A stretch of DNA of 64,000 nt from an uncultured Muribaculaceae bacterium (GTDB lineage: Bacteria; Bacteroidota; Bacteroidia; Bacteroidales; Muribaculaceae): NCBI GenBank assembly GCA_910584055.1, contig CAJTZS010000019.1, forward strand, positions 1 to 64,000. The letters run 5' to 3'. Below, piece after piece: positions 44,965-53,860 of this stretch. Below the pieces are notes generated by a model. It had not been told where the DNA came from. It saw only the letters and a program-made list of their open reading frames with translations, and ran no database searches. How positions within the stretch are numbered: position 1 is the first letter of the stretch; each line of letters opens with the position of its first letter. A program made the translations under genes and the position numbers.

Positions 44965-45029
44965 GCGGACTCGAACCGCTCACCTCGACACTGCCAGTGT
45001 CGCGCTCTAGCCAGATGAGCTAATACCCC
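44956..45029 (-). tRNA. tRNA-Ala, anticodon GGC
   Basis: 74-nt cloverleaf on the minus strand: acceptor GGGGTAT/ATACTCC, D arm, anticodon stem CGACA with loop CTGGCAG (anticodon GGC, Ala), T arm with GGTTCGAGTCC. Discriminator A; CCA is not encoded. Confidence 0.92.
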
Positions 45030-45111
45030 AACTCTTATGTTTCGCAAATTTAGTGTTAATTTCTAAAATTACAAAATTATTTTAGATTTTTATTTGAATT
45101 TGTGCCTATTT

Positions 45112-46707
45112 TTATTTGAAGGTGTCCGGGAGGTCGTTTTCGTAGAGGACGGTATCGCCGGCGCGGAGCAGGGTGCCAAGGAGTTTCTGCGCCTCGTTGA
45201 AGCTGTCTACCGGATAAAGGTTCTCTTCCTTGAATCCGCTTTCCTTTACTCCCTGCATCAAGGCATCGCGGTTGTATTCCCCGACGATTATGGCAACGTC
45301 GATGTTTTCTCCTATATGTTTGCCGAGGGCTTTGTTGAGGTTGAATTGTTCGGAACCGAGTTCTATCATTCCGGGTGTCACAATGATTCTCTTGCCACCG
45401 GTGAAATGCGAAAGTACATCGACTGCCATTTTCGAGCCGGCCGGGTTTGAGTTGAATGCGTCGTCGATTATCGTGACTCCTCCCGGTGTCTGTTTGATGC
45501 TAAGCCGATGCTCAACCTGCTCTATGGACCCGACGGCATAACGAATCTTTTCCGGGTCAACACCCAGTGCGAGGGCGATGCATACGGCACCCAGAATATC
45601 TGATACATTGCATTCTCCAAGAAGACGCGTTTCCAGCGGTAGATTGAATCCATCCGGTCCCTCAACTGTAAAGGATGTGCCGGAGGGGGTATATTTAATA
45701 TCCACGGCGCGGTAATCGGTGAAATCAGGATTTGTAACGGAGTAACGTATGGCCTTTACATTCCTGACTTCGCGGTTGGCACACATCTCGAAATCATTAT
45801 TTATTACGGCAAGACCATCGGCAGGTAAGGCATCGATAAGTTCGAATTTGGTTGCCTGCACATTTTCTATTGTCTTGAAGGATTCAAGATGCATAGGCCC
45901 CACGGCGGTGACTATACCCATAAGGGGATGCACTATATCACAAATTTCCTTTATATCTCCCTTCTGTTTGGCACCCATCTCGCATATGAAGACTTCATTG
46001 TATGGTTTCATGTATTCGCGGATCGTCCGCACAACACCCATCGGGGTGTTGAAAGAGCCCGGGGTCATCAGTACATCGTATTTTTCAGAGAGAATGCGGT
46101 GCAGGTAATGTTTCGTACTTGTCTTTCCGTAAGACCCTGTTATCCCTATTATTTTGAGATCCGGCATGGAGCGTAGGATTCTTTTGGCATCGCGCACATA
46201 ACGTTGCTGAATCATTCTCTCTATAGGCATCAGGATTATATCAGCAAGGATCAAAGGCACGAAAGAGCATATGGAAACGAGCAGCAAAAAGCCAAGAATC
46301 ATCGTTGATGGTGCGTATCCATCCCAGGTATCTTTATGTGCCCCCGTCAGAATCATTGCTATGTATCCTCCAACGGCAAGCAGAGCCGTGACTGAGTAGA
46401 GCCGCCACACTCTCTTGGTGAACACGAGCGGTTTCTTATACTTGCGTTTCAGGATAATCCATATTTTTGCGAGAACCACAAGCACAACAACCATGGCGGA
46501 CAACGGTGCAATCAGGAGTGTAGAGAAAATCAGGAAAAGACACGCCACGTCTACAAGACGCCATGCAGAACCCATGTTGCCCTTGAGCCATTTCCAATAT
46601 CTGGGAATACGATAGGAATTCTGTTGAAACATTTGAATCTCGAATTTGAAATTCAAGATCATATACATGCCGCAAATGGCATAGATCACTATATAATAGG
46701 GAGACAT
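45112..46707 (-). CDS. Membrane-anchored Mur ligase (MurF-like)
   Basis: 531 residues. Residues 1-165 carry about four or five TM helices (VACLFLIFSTLLIAPLSAMV, ILGFLLLVSICSFVPLILA). The rest is a full three-domain Mur ligase: ATP loop IIGITGSYGKTSTKHYL, FICEMGAKQKGDIKEI, AINNDF-type middle and C-terminal IIDDAFNSNPAGSKMAVDVL, IVTPGMIELG. That matches UDP-MurNAc-tripeptide:D-Ala-D-Ala ligase, but normal MurF is cytosolic and about 430 residues. It could be a second, specialised ligase. Separated from the hydrolase by 37 nt. Confidence 0.8.
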   Translation of the reverse strand: MSPYYIVIYAICGMYMILNFKFEIQMFQQNSYRIPRYWKWLKGNMGSAWRLVDVACLFLIFSTLLIAPLSAMVVVLVVLAKIWIILKRKYKKPLVFTKRVWRLYSVTALLAVGGYIAMILTGAHKDTWDGYAPSTMILGFLLLVSICSFVPLILADIILMPIERMIQQRYVRDAKRILRSMPDLKIIGITGSYGKTSTKHYLHRILSEKYDVLMTPGSFNTPMGVVRTIREYMKPYNEVFICEMGAKQKGDIKEICDIVHPLMGIVTAVGPMHLESFKTIENVQATKFELIDALPADGLAVINNDFEMCANREVRNVKAIRYSVTNPDFTDYRAVDIKYTPSGTSFTVEGPDGFNLPLETRLLGECNVSDILGAVCIALALGVDPEKIRYAVGSIEQVEHRLSIKQTPGGVTIIDDAFNSNPAGSKMAVDVLSHFTGGKRIIVTPGMIELGSEQFNLNKALGKHIGENIDVAIIVGEYNRDALMQGVKESGFKEENLYPVDSFNEAQKLLGTLLRAGDTVLYENDLPDTFK

Positions 46708-46744
46708 TTGGTGTAATGTTTAATGGGTAATGTTTAGAGCTTGT

Positions 46745-47524
46745 TTAATGTTTAATGGGGGAGAGAAGGAAATTGCGGATCACGGCGCGGAATGCTCCCG
46801 GATTGTCAAGGAATGAATAATGTCCGCAACCGGGCCAGCTTACAAGTCCGGCATCCGGTATCAGTTTTTCCATGAGCCGTGCATCGGTCATAGGGGTGGC
46901 CTTGTCATCCTCTCCCCACAGCAGGAGGGTGGATGCCTTGATATGCGGAAGCCGGTCGGTAAGATCTTCATTTACGCATCGGCTCATTACCATGCGCATC
47001 ATCGGCGATGAATTGCGATAGTCGGCAGAACCTGCTTTCCCACGCCATGTATCTATCATCTTCCCTCCTTGCCTTTTGCCGAATATCAATGGCAGAATCT
47101 TTTTGGCAGCCTTGAAACTGTATACTTTAAGATAATATTTAAGCGGTCTCTTGGGTTTTATGCCTGCTGCATCAACCAAAACTATCCTGCTTATTGGATT
47201 GCGCGAAGCCATAAGGATCGAGATGCGTCCTCCGAATGAATGACCGATCAATACAGGATCTGAAATTCCGAGCATAATCACGAAGCGTTCCATCATCAGG
47301 GTGTAATCGTTCACTCCCCACGCTGTCGGGGGCTCCTGACTTGCGCCATGTCCCGGGAGGTCTACGTTATAGACGCGCATGCTGCCATTTAATGCATTCG
47401 CGATGGATCTGACAGTGGTATGGTCACATCCCCAGCCATGCATAAGAATCACCGGGGCTCCCTCTTCGGGACCAGTGACTTCATAGTGCATTCGCATGCC
47501 GTCTATTTCTATATCGTTTTCCAT
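46745..47524 (-). CDS. Alpha/beta hydrolase
   Basis: 259 residues, no signal peptide. Oxyanion and elbow motifs HGWGCDHTT, GHGAS and nucleophile LIGHSFGGRISIL; later Asp in LLLWGEDDKATP and His in WPGCGHYSFLD. Typical of MhpC-like or esterase-type hydrolases; substrate unknown. Oriented with the Mur ligase and MATE genes. Confidence 0.85.
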   Translation of the reverse strand: MENDIEIDGMRMHYEVTGPEEGAPVILMHGWGCDHTTVRSIANALNGSMRVYNVDLPGHGASQEPPTAWGVNDYTLMMERFVIMLGISDPVLIGHSFGGRISILMASRNPISRIVLVDAAGIKPKRPLKYYLKVYSFKAAKKILPLIFGKRQGGKMIDTWRGKAGSADYRNSSPMMRMVMSRCVNEDLTDRLPHIKASTLLLWGEDDKATPMTDARLMEKLIPDAGLVSWPGCGHYSFLDNPGAFRAVIRNFLLSPIKH

Positions 47525-47538
47525 ATTAGAAACTTTGT

Positions 47539-48909
47539 TTATGCAAAATTAGTGAATTTTTTTGTTTCTTCCATATTGTTGACCATTCGTGGAAACTGTA
47601 TTGCCAGGCCAACACCCCGCACAGCGAGGAACGAGAGGAACGCCACCCAAAGGAGTCTGTTCCCAAATGCCGGATATGTTTCGAATGGATGTATTTCCAT
47701 GCCGACCGTAACGATGAGACCGAAAGTCATGATGGCTATCAGGGTGGTAATAAACATTCTGCGGGTTGCGGTTAGTCCGATAAAAAATCCATCGTATATG
47801 AATGCCCATACTGCAACGGGTGGTAAAAGCCATAAGAAAGGGCTCATTCCAGACACTTCATTGCGTACGCTTTCCACATCTGTGAGCAACGCCGTGATGG
47901 TGCCGGATCCGCAGAAATATACAATAAGAAAAAGTATTGCCATGATGCCGGACCATATAAGTAGCCTGCGGGACATGAAACGCAATCCGGTGAAATCTTT
48001 TGCGCCGGAACTTTTTCCGATAAGTGCCTCCCCGGCAAATGAGAAACCGTCCATGAAATATGAGAAGAAGAGAAAGAACTGAAGCATTATGGTGTTTACC
48101 GCCATTGTCAGGTCTCCCATTCTTGCGCCTATTGCCGTGACCGAGAGGGAAACACCCATGATGCATGCAGATCTCAGGAAGAGGTCGGAACTGACTTTGA
48201 AGAATTTTCCGAACCCGCCATTGTGTATTATTGTGCCCATATTGGGTTTCAATGAAACTCTTTTCGAATATGTTGCCACAATAAATGTTGAAAGTATCAG
48301 GCCTGTCCAATTGGCGGCAAGAGTGCCGTAGGCGACACCTGCGAATCCGGAATCGAGGCCATACACTGCGATAACGCTTGCCGCCACATTCAGAAGATTC
48401 ATGGATATGGATATCACCATGGGTCGCACGGTGTCCTGCATCCCGATAAACCATCCGTTGATGGAAAGAGTGATGAGCAAGGGAGGGATTCCCCATACAC
48501 AAATAAGGAAATATTCTGAAGCGGCATGCGCAACATCATAGCCGGGCGATATTATACTGAGAAAAATATCGAGGAGTGGATTGCGCAGGGTGATTACGAT
48601 AAGTCCAAGCAATGTTGCGAGTCCTATGGCGCGCCAGAAAATTATATTAACGAGCCCCGCTGTTTTAGAACCGAATGCCTCGGCAGTAAGACCGGTCGTG
48701 CCCATCCTGAGGAAACCGCATAGCCAGAGGATCACGTTGAATATTGTCCCTCCGGCAGCCACGGCTGCGAGATAAGTCTCGCTGCCGAGATGACCGGTAA
48801 TGGCAGTGTCGCAGAGCCCTAAGAGAGGCACTGTGATATTGCTTGCGATTGCCGGGAAGGCAAGCCGCAACACTGTTTTGTCGGCCGGTATGAGATGGAA
48901 TATTTTCAT
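47539..48909 (-). CDS. MATE-family efflux transporter
   Basis: 456 residues, twelve TM helices of MatE/DinF type. Starts FHLIPADKTVLRLAFPAIASN and has the paired repeats (GLCDTAITGHLGSETYLAAVA; FAGEALIGKSSGAKDFTGL). Uses Na+ or H+ to expel cationic drugs or metabolites. Fourteen nt upstream of the hydrolase gene, so cotranscribed. Confidence 0.9.
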   Translation of the reverse strand: MKIFHLIPADKTVLRLAFPAIASNITVPLLGLCDTAITGHLGSETYLAAVAAGGTIFNVILWLCGFLRMGTTGLTAEAFGSKTAGLVNIIFWRAIGLATLLGLIVITLRNPLLDIFLSIISPGYDVAHAASEYFLICVWGIPPLLITLSINGWFIGMQDTVRPMVISISMNLLNVAASVIAVYGLDSGFAGVAYGTLAANWTGLILSTFIVATYSKRVSLKPNMGTIIHNGGFGKFFKVSSDLFLRSACIMGVSLSVTAIGARMGDLTMAVNTIMLQFFLFFSYFMDGFSFAGEALIGKSSGAKDFTGLRFMSRRLLIWSGIMAILFLIVYFCGSGTITALLTDVESVRNEVSGMSPFLWLLPPVAVWAFIYDGFFIGLTATRRMFITTLIAIMTFGLIVTVGMEIHPFETYPAFGNRLLWVAFLSFLAVRGVGLAIQFPRMVNNMEETKKFTNFA

Positions 48910-49013
48910 GATTGCAAAATTAATAAATAAGAGTTAAAGATGATGAGAAACAGCGCACGATATTTGTTCTTTCAGAAATTATTCGTTAATTTTGTAAGAA
49001 TTTGTGAACAAAG

Positions 49014-49030
49014 CAGGAGGAAAAGCAATG
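49014..49030 (+). promoter_or_regulatory. Ribosome-binding site of recJ
   Basis: AGGAGG ends 9-10 nt before ATG 49028, a strong Shine-Dalgarno. It decides the start against the GTG at 49004. Confidence 0.6.
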
Positions 49031-50767
49031 ACAGGAAAATGGAATTATCAACCCCTGACGCATCAGGAGAAACGTGAGACCGAGACGCTCGCCGAGCATG
49101 TAGGCGGCAATGAGGTTGTCGCGGAGTTGCTGATACGCCGCGGTGTCACCACTGCGGAAGAGGCTGACCATTTCTTTTCTCCGTCTCTTTCCCAGCTTCA
49201 TGATCCGTTCCTTATGAATGACATGGACAGGGCTGTCAACCGTCTTAACAAGGCCATGGGAGCAAAAGAGCGTATCATGATTTATGGCGATTACGATGTA
49301 GACGGCGTTACAGCAGTTGCTTTGGTTTATAAATACCTTCAGAATTATTATTCCAATGTGGAGTATTATATCCCTACCCGGTATGAGGAGGGATATGGAA
49401 TCTCTATGAAGAGCATCGATTACGCCGCTGAAAACGGAGTGAAACTTGTAATCGTGCTCGACTGCGGAATAAAGGCGATAGAAGAGATTGCATATGCCAG
49501 GAAGAAGGGTGTTGATTTCATCATCTGTGACCATCATATGCCGGATGAAGTGCTCCCTGATGCCGCTGCAATCCTCAATCCCAAGATGCCGGATTCCACA
49601 TATCCGTGTCCATATCTGAGCGGTTGCGGTGTCGGTTTCAAATTCATGCAGGCGTTTGCCATGAGCAACGGGCTTTCGAATCATAACGAGCTTGATTCGC
49701 TCCTTGATCTTGTGGCTGTGAGTATTGCCGCCGATATTGTGCCGATAGTGGGTGAGAACAGGGTGATGGCGCATTATGGCCTTCGTCGCCTTAACTCCAA
49801 TCCGAATCTCGGACTCAGGAGCATCATCCGCCTTTGCAAACTGACAAACAAGGATATCACGATCAGTGATGTGATATTCAAGATCGGTCCGCGACTTAAC
49901 GCTTCGGGCAGAATGCAAAGCGGGGTGGAGGCTGTGGATTTGCTTGTCAGCCGTGACCTTCACGATGCTTATGAACGAGGAAAGGATATTGACCAATATA
50001 ATCGCGACAGGAAGGAACTTGACAAGAGAATCACTCAGGAGGCCAACCGGCTTATAGAGAATAATGTCGGCATTGTGCAAGGGAAACGTTCGATCGTGAT
50101 TTACAATAAGGACTGGCACAAGGGGATTATAGGGATAGTGGCTTCGCGCCTGACCGAATTGTATTATAAACCGGCGGTTGTGCTGACATTTTCAAATGGA
50201 ATTGCTACCGGCTCGTCTCGTTCGGTTCAAGGTTTCGACATATATTCCGCCGTGAATTCCACGCGTGACCTGCTTGAAAATTTCGGCGGACACACTTATG
50301 CTGTCGGGCTCTCCATGAAGGAGGAGAATATTGCGGAGTTCAGCCGCAGGTTCGAGAAATACGTATCCGACAATATCCAGCCAAACCAGTTGTCGCCCCA
50401 GCTTGATATAGATGCGGAGATTGAATTTGCCGACATAACGCCTGAACTTGTATCCTATCTGAAAAAATTCAATCCGTTCGGTCCCGGTAATCAGAAACCT
50501 GTTTTCTGTTCGCGCAATGTGTTCGATTTTGGTACGAGCAAGCTCGTGGGTAAAAATCTCGAGCATATCAAACTCGAACTTGAGGATAACAGCACCAGCC
50601 ATGTGATAAATGCGATTGCCTTCAACATGTCGCAGTATTTCGAGCATATCCACTCACATAAGGCGATTGACATATGCTATACTATTGAACAGACGAAAAG
50701 GTCTAACAATCCGGATTCCATTCAGCTGATGATACGCGATATCCGTCCGTCGGCCGACAAGAAATAA
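49028..50767 (+). CDS. recJ: Single-stranded-DNA-specific exonuclease RecJ
   Basis: About 579 residues from ATG 49028 (MTGKWNYQPLTHQEKRETE). DHH-family exonuclease: GDYDVDGVTAVALVY, VLDCGIKAIEE, FIICDHHMPDE, LSGCGVGFKFMQAF, then DHHA1 domain with GHTYAVGLSM and C-terminal OB-fold. Degrades ssDNA 5' to 3' in recombination and mismatch repair. recQ follows after a MITE-like element, and the pair may work together at gaps. Confidence 0.94.
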   Translation: MTGKWNYQPLTHQEKRETETLAEHVGGNEVVAELLIRRGVTTAEEADHFFSPSLSQLHDPFLMNDMDRAVNRLNKAMGAKERIMIYGDYDVDGVTAVALVYKYLQNYYSNVEYYIPTRYEEGYGISMKSIDYAAENGVKLVIVLDCGIKAIEEIAYARKKGVDFIICDHHMPDEVLPDAAAILNPKMPDSTYPCPYLSGCGVGFKFMQAFAMSNGLSNHNELDSLLDLVAVSIAADIVPIVGENRVMAHYGLRRLNSNPNLGLRSIIRLCKLTNKDITISDVIFKIGPRLNASGRMQSGVEAVDLLVSRDLHDAYERGKDIDQYNRDRKELDKRITQEANRLIENNVGIVQGKRSIVIYNKDWHKGIIGIVASRLTELYYKPAVVLTFSNGIATGSSRSVQGFDIYSAVNSTRDLLENFGGHTYAVGLSMKEENIAEFSRRFEKYVSDNIQPNQLSPQLDIDAEIEFADITPELVSYLKKFNPFGPGNQKPVFCSRNVFDFGTSKLVGKNLEHIKLELEDNSTSHVINAIAFNMSQYFEHIHSHKAIDICYTIEQTKRSNNPDSIQLMIRDIRPSADKK

Positions 50768-50782
50768 GAAGTTCTTTTTAAT

Positions 50783-50966
50783 AAGTAGGTAAGAAAAATT
50801 AAACGATATATGTAGGTAATGAAATCTTGCCCAATAAAACTTGTTCTTTTTGGCTGTTTTTACCTTGTAATTCAGTCGCATATGCCTATATGCTCCTTCA
50901 TTACGCGGCAAAAACATCTCAAAAATAACCGCGTTTTATTTGTGCATTAATTTTTCTTACCTACTT
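50783..50966. mobile_element. 184-bp MITE-like element, copy 2
   Basis: Perfect 20-bp TIRs AAGTAGGTAAGAAAAATTAA (50783-50802 and the complement ending 50966). About 97% identical to copy 1 at 39821-40005 (a few substitutions and one T indel). It ends 9 nt before the recQ ATG, so the recQ ribosome-binding region comes from the element's end. Flanking bases AGAAGTT/AACTTCT form an extra inverted repeat. Confidence 0.8.
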
Positions 50967-50975
50967 AACTTCTAA

Positions 50976-52886
50976 ATGGACTCCCGCACTATCCATGACA
51001 TACTTAAGAGGCATTGGGGGTATGATTCTTTCCGCCCTTTGCAGGAGGATATAATAATGTCTTCCCTGTCCGGGCACGATACGCTCGGACTTATGCCTAC
51101 GGGGGGCGGCAAGTCGATAACTTTTCAGGTCCCCGCGCTTGCTTTGCCCGGTCTGACAATCGTTGTCACACCTCTGATTTCGTTGATGAAAGACCAGGTG
51201 GACAATCTTAGACGTCGCCGCGTGAAGGCTGTTTATCTTCATTCAGGCATGACGGTGCGCGAAGCGAAGATCGCACGCGAGAAATTGATGAACGGAGGGG
51301 CTAAGCTTCTTTACGTTTCGCCGGAACGGTTGCGCAACCAGCGGTTTATTCAGGAATTGCGAACTGTCGATGTGTCGCTCATAGTAGTTGACGAGGCTCA
51401 TTGTATTTCGCAATGGGGATATGATTTCCGACCTTCTTATCTGAATATCAGGTCTCTTAGAAAGCTGTTCCCAAAAATAGCGGTGCTTGCGCTTACGGCC
51501 ACTGCTACTCCGCATGTGGAGGCAGACATTATCAGGCAGCTTGAGATGAAATCGCCGCGTGTGTTCCGCATGAGTTTCTCCCGGTCGAATCTTAATTACA
51601 TCGTGCGTCCTACGGAGACCAAGATTTATGAAGTGTTCCATATATTGAGCCGCACATCCGGCTCAGCCATCGTATATGTCAGAAGCCGGAAACGAACCCG
51701 GGAGATTGCGGACTATCTCAGTTCCGCCGGCATTCCTTCCACATATTATCATGCCGGTCTCGACATATCTTTGAAAGAGGAGCGACAGAATCTCTGGCAA
51801 CGCAGCGGAGTGCGTGTGATGGTTGCGACCAATGCCTTCGGTATGGGCATAGACAAACCTGATGTCAGGGTTGTGATTCATTTTGACATGCCGCCATCTC
51901 TTGAAGAGTATTATCAGGAAGCGGGACGTGCGGGAAGAGACGGAAAGTTGTCATACGTAGTGTTGCTGACATCTCAGAACGATTCGGCATTGCTGCGACG
52001 CAGGCTGACGGAAACTTTCCCTCCGCGGGAAGAGATCCGGCAGGTTTATGAGCGTGTGTGCAATTATGTGCATGTGGCGATGGACGAGGGCTACGAGAAA
52101 CTTGAAGAGTTCGATCTTGAGAGTTTCTGTGAAACTTTCAAGTATCAGCGGCGGCGTTGTCTGGCATCGTTGCATCTTCTGGGTCAGGCGGGTTATCTCG
52201 AGTATCTTGAAGAGACAGAACGGCGTTCGCGGGTGATGATCACGTGCACGCGTGAGGAACTGTATCATATCGACAGGCTTTCGCCGGATGCAGAGAATGT
52301 TCTTTCCAAAATATTGCGTCTGTATCCGGGACTTTTTGCCGAATATGTATACATAGCTGAATTGCTTATAGCCAGGGAGACAGGTATGGATGAACGCAGG
52401 GTATATGAGGCTTTGCTGGAACTTTCCAGAAGTAAGATCCTGAGTTATGTGCCGCGTTCACGATCTCCATATATATACTTCCCTACAGCCAGAGAAGAAA
52501 AGAAGTATGTATTGATCGGCAAGGATATATATGAGGAGAGAAAGGCTATTATGGCGGACCGTACGGAAGCGATGATCGGCTATGGCTTCAGCAAAGGGAA
52601 GTGCAGGGAGAAGATGCTTCTTGAATATTTTGGCGAGACTGATGGAAAGGAGTGCGGTCACTGTGACGTATGCCGGAACCGGGGAATATCCGGGAAGAAG
52701 ACTCCCGATGAACTGTTTGCGAAGTTGGTTGATTACCTTAAATCCAAGCCTGACGGAGTGGATGTCAGAATAATAGAAAGAGACATGCGCATTCCACCGG
52801 CGCAATTGTCCGGCTTCCTTTCTTATCTCTGCGGCGAAGGCTTCGCCAAGTCCGACAACGGGTTATACCGCTGGCTGAAGAACTAA
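50976..52886 (+). CDS. recQ: ATP-dependent DNA helicase RecQ
   Basis: 636 residues. Helicase motifs: FRPLQEDII (motif 0), MPTGGGKSITFQ (I), VVDEAHCISQWGYDFRP (II), LALTATATP (III), VYVRSRKRTREIADYLSSAG, TNAFGMGIDKPDVRVVIHFD (V), YYQEAGRAGRDG (VI). Then a Zn-binding RQC region with GHCDVC near residues 565-572 and a winged-helix-like end; no HRDC is obvious. Unwinds DNA 3' to 5' in repair. No promoter of its own is visible between recJ and this gene apart from the element. Confidence 0.94.
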   Translation: MDSRTIHDILKRHWGYDSFRPLQEDIIMSSLSGHDTLGLMPTGGGKSITFQVPALALPGLTIVVTPLISLMKDQVDNLRRRRVKAVYLHSGMTVREAKIAREKLMNGGAKLLYVSPERLRNQRFIQELRTVDVSLIVVDEAHCISQWGYDFRPSYLNIRSLRKLFPKIAVLALTATATPHVEADIIRQLEMKSPRVFRMSFSRSNLNYIVRPTETKIYEVFHILSRTSGSAIVYVRSRKRTREIADYLSSAGIPSTYYHAGLDISLKEERQNLWQRSGVRVMVATNAFGMGIDKPDVRVVIHFDMPPSLEEYYQEAGRAGRDGKLSYVVLLTSQNDSALLRRRLTETFPPREEIRQVYERVCNYVHVAMDEGYEKLEEFDLESFCETFKYQRRRCLASLHLLGQAGYLEYLEETERRSRVMITCTREELYHIDRLSPDAENVLSKILRLYPGLFAEYVYIAELLIARETGMDERRVYEALLELSRSKILSYVPRSRSPYIYFPTAREEKKYVLIGKDIYEERKAIMADRTEAMIGYGFSKGKCREKMLLEYFGETDGKECGHCDVCRNRGISGKKTPDELFAKLVDYLKSKPDGVDVRIIERDMRIPPAQLSGFLSYLCGEGFAKSDNGLYRWLKN

Positions 52887-52894
52887 GGGGATGT

Positions 52895-53680
52895 TTAGCC
52901 CAATAAAACATCAAGCACCATCATCAATGCAAATCCTATCGCAAAACCGATTGTGCCGAGGTTGGAATGTTGCCCTTGTGCTGTTTCGGGGATAAGTTCC
53001 TCTACCACGACATAGATCATAGCTCCGGCTCCAAATGCAAGCATATAAGGAAAGACGGGCAGAACCAAGGACGCAATACAGATTGTAATAACTGATGCAA
53101 CGGGTTCGACAAATCCGCTCAAAGCCCCGATTGCAAATGATTTTTTCCTGCTGTTGCCCAGTTCTCGCATCGGCATGGACACTATGGCTCCTTCGGGGAA
53201 ATTCTGAATGGCTATGCCGATTGCCAAAGCCAACGCTCCGGACATTGACATTACCGCGCTTTCGTCAATCGCTCCTGCCAGTGAGATGCCTACTGCGATC
53301 CCTTCCGGGATATTATGAATTGTCACGGCAAGGGCAAGTTTTGAAGTTTTTGATAACCGGCTTTGTGGCCCTTCCGGCACATTGCTGTCAATGTGCTGGT
53401 GAGGCGTGAAGTGGTCAAGGCAAAGCAGGAAGAGTATCCCGAGGAAGAAACCCACTGTTGCAGGAAGCACTTTAGCCACTCCTGGCGATGCGCAGAATTC
53501 CATCGACGGAATGAGCAGTGACCATACCGAAGCAGCTACCATGACACCTGCGGCAAATCCCATCAAAGCCTTTCTGACCTTTTGAGGCATTTCTTGTTTC
53601 TGAAAGAAAACGCAGGCCGCCCCGATGACAGTTCCCGCCAGGGGTATCAGGAGTATTATGATTATTTGAGAAAAATTCAT
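52895..53680 (-). CDS. ZIP-family divalent metal transporter
   Basis: 261 residues, eight TM helices. TM4 HNIPEGIAVGISLAG and TM5 IQNFPEGAIVSMPM contain the metal-site His, Asn, Pro and Glu of the ZIP/ZupT family. Imports zinc or iron. Converges with recQ. Confidence 0.9.
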   Translation of the reverse strand: MNFSQIIIILLIPLAGTVIGAACVFFQKQEMPQKVRKALMGFAAGVMVAASVWSLLIPSMEFCASPGVAKVLPATVGFFLGILFLLCLDHFTPHQHIDSNVPEGPQSRLSKTSKLALAVTIHNIPEGIAVGISLAGAIDESAVMSMSGALALAIGIAIQNFPEGAIVSMPMRELGNSRKKSFAIGALSGFVEPVASVITICIASLVLPVFPYMLAFGAGAMIYVVVEELIPETAQGQHSNLGTIGFAIGFALMMVLDVLLG

Positions 53681-53796
53681 AAGTACGGAATGTTAGAAAT
53701 TGTTTAAGCAACGAACTATATTAAAAACAACAAATTTAGACAAGTTCAGTTTCAGGAGACTATAATGATCAATAATATGACTGATTTTTGCGTGAA

Positions 53797-53812
53797 TGTG
53801 ACAAATGTCACA
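53797..53812. promoter_or_regulatory. CRP/FNR-like perfect palindrome
   Basis: TGTGACAAATGTCACA fits TGTGA-N6-TCACA exactly and lies about 49 nt before the next start codon. The same 16-mer recurs at 63056. Confidence 0.5.
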
Positions 53813-53860
53813 CCTAAAGTCGATTATTCTTAGTATCTTTACTTCTAAAATTGATGAAGT

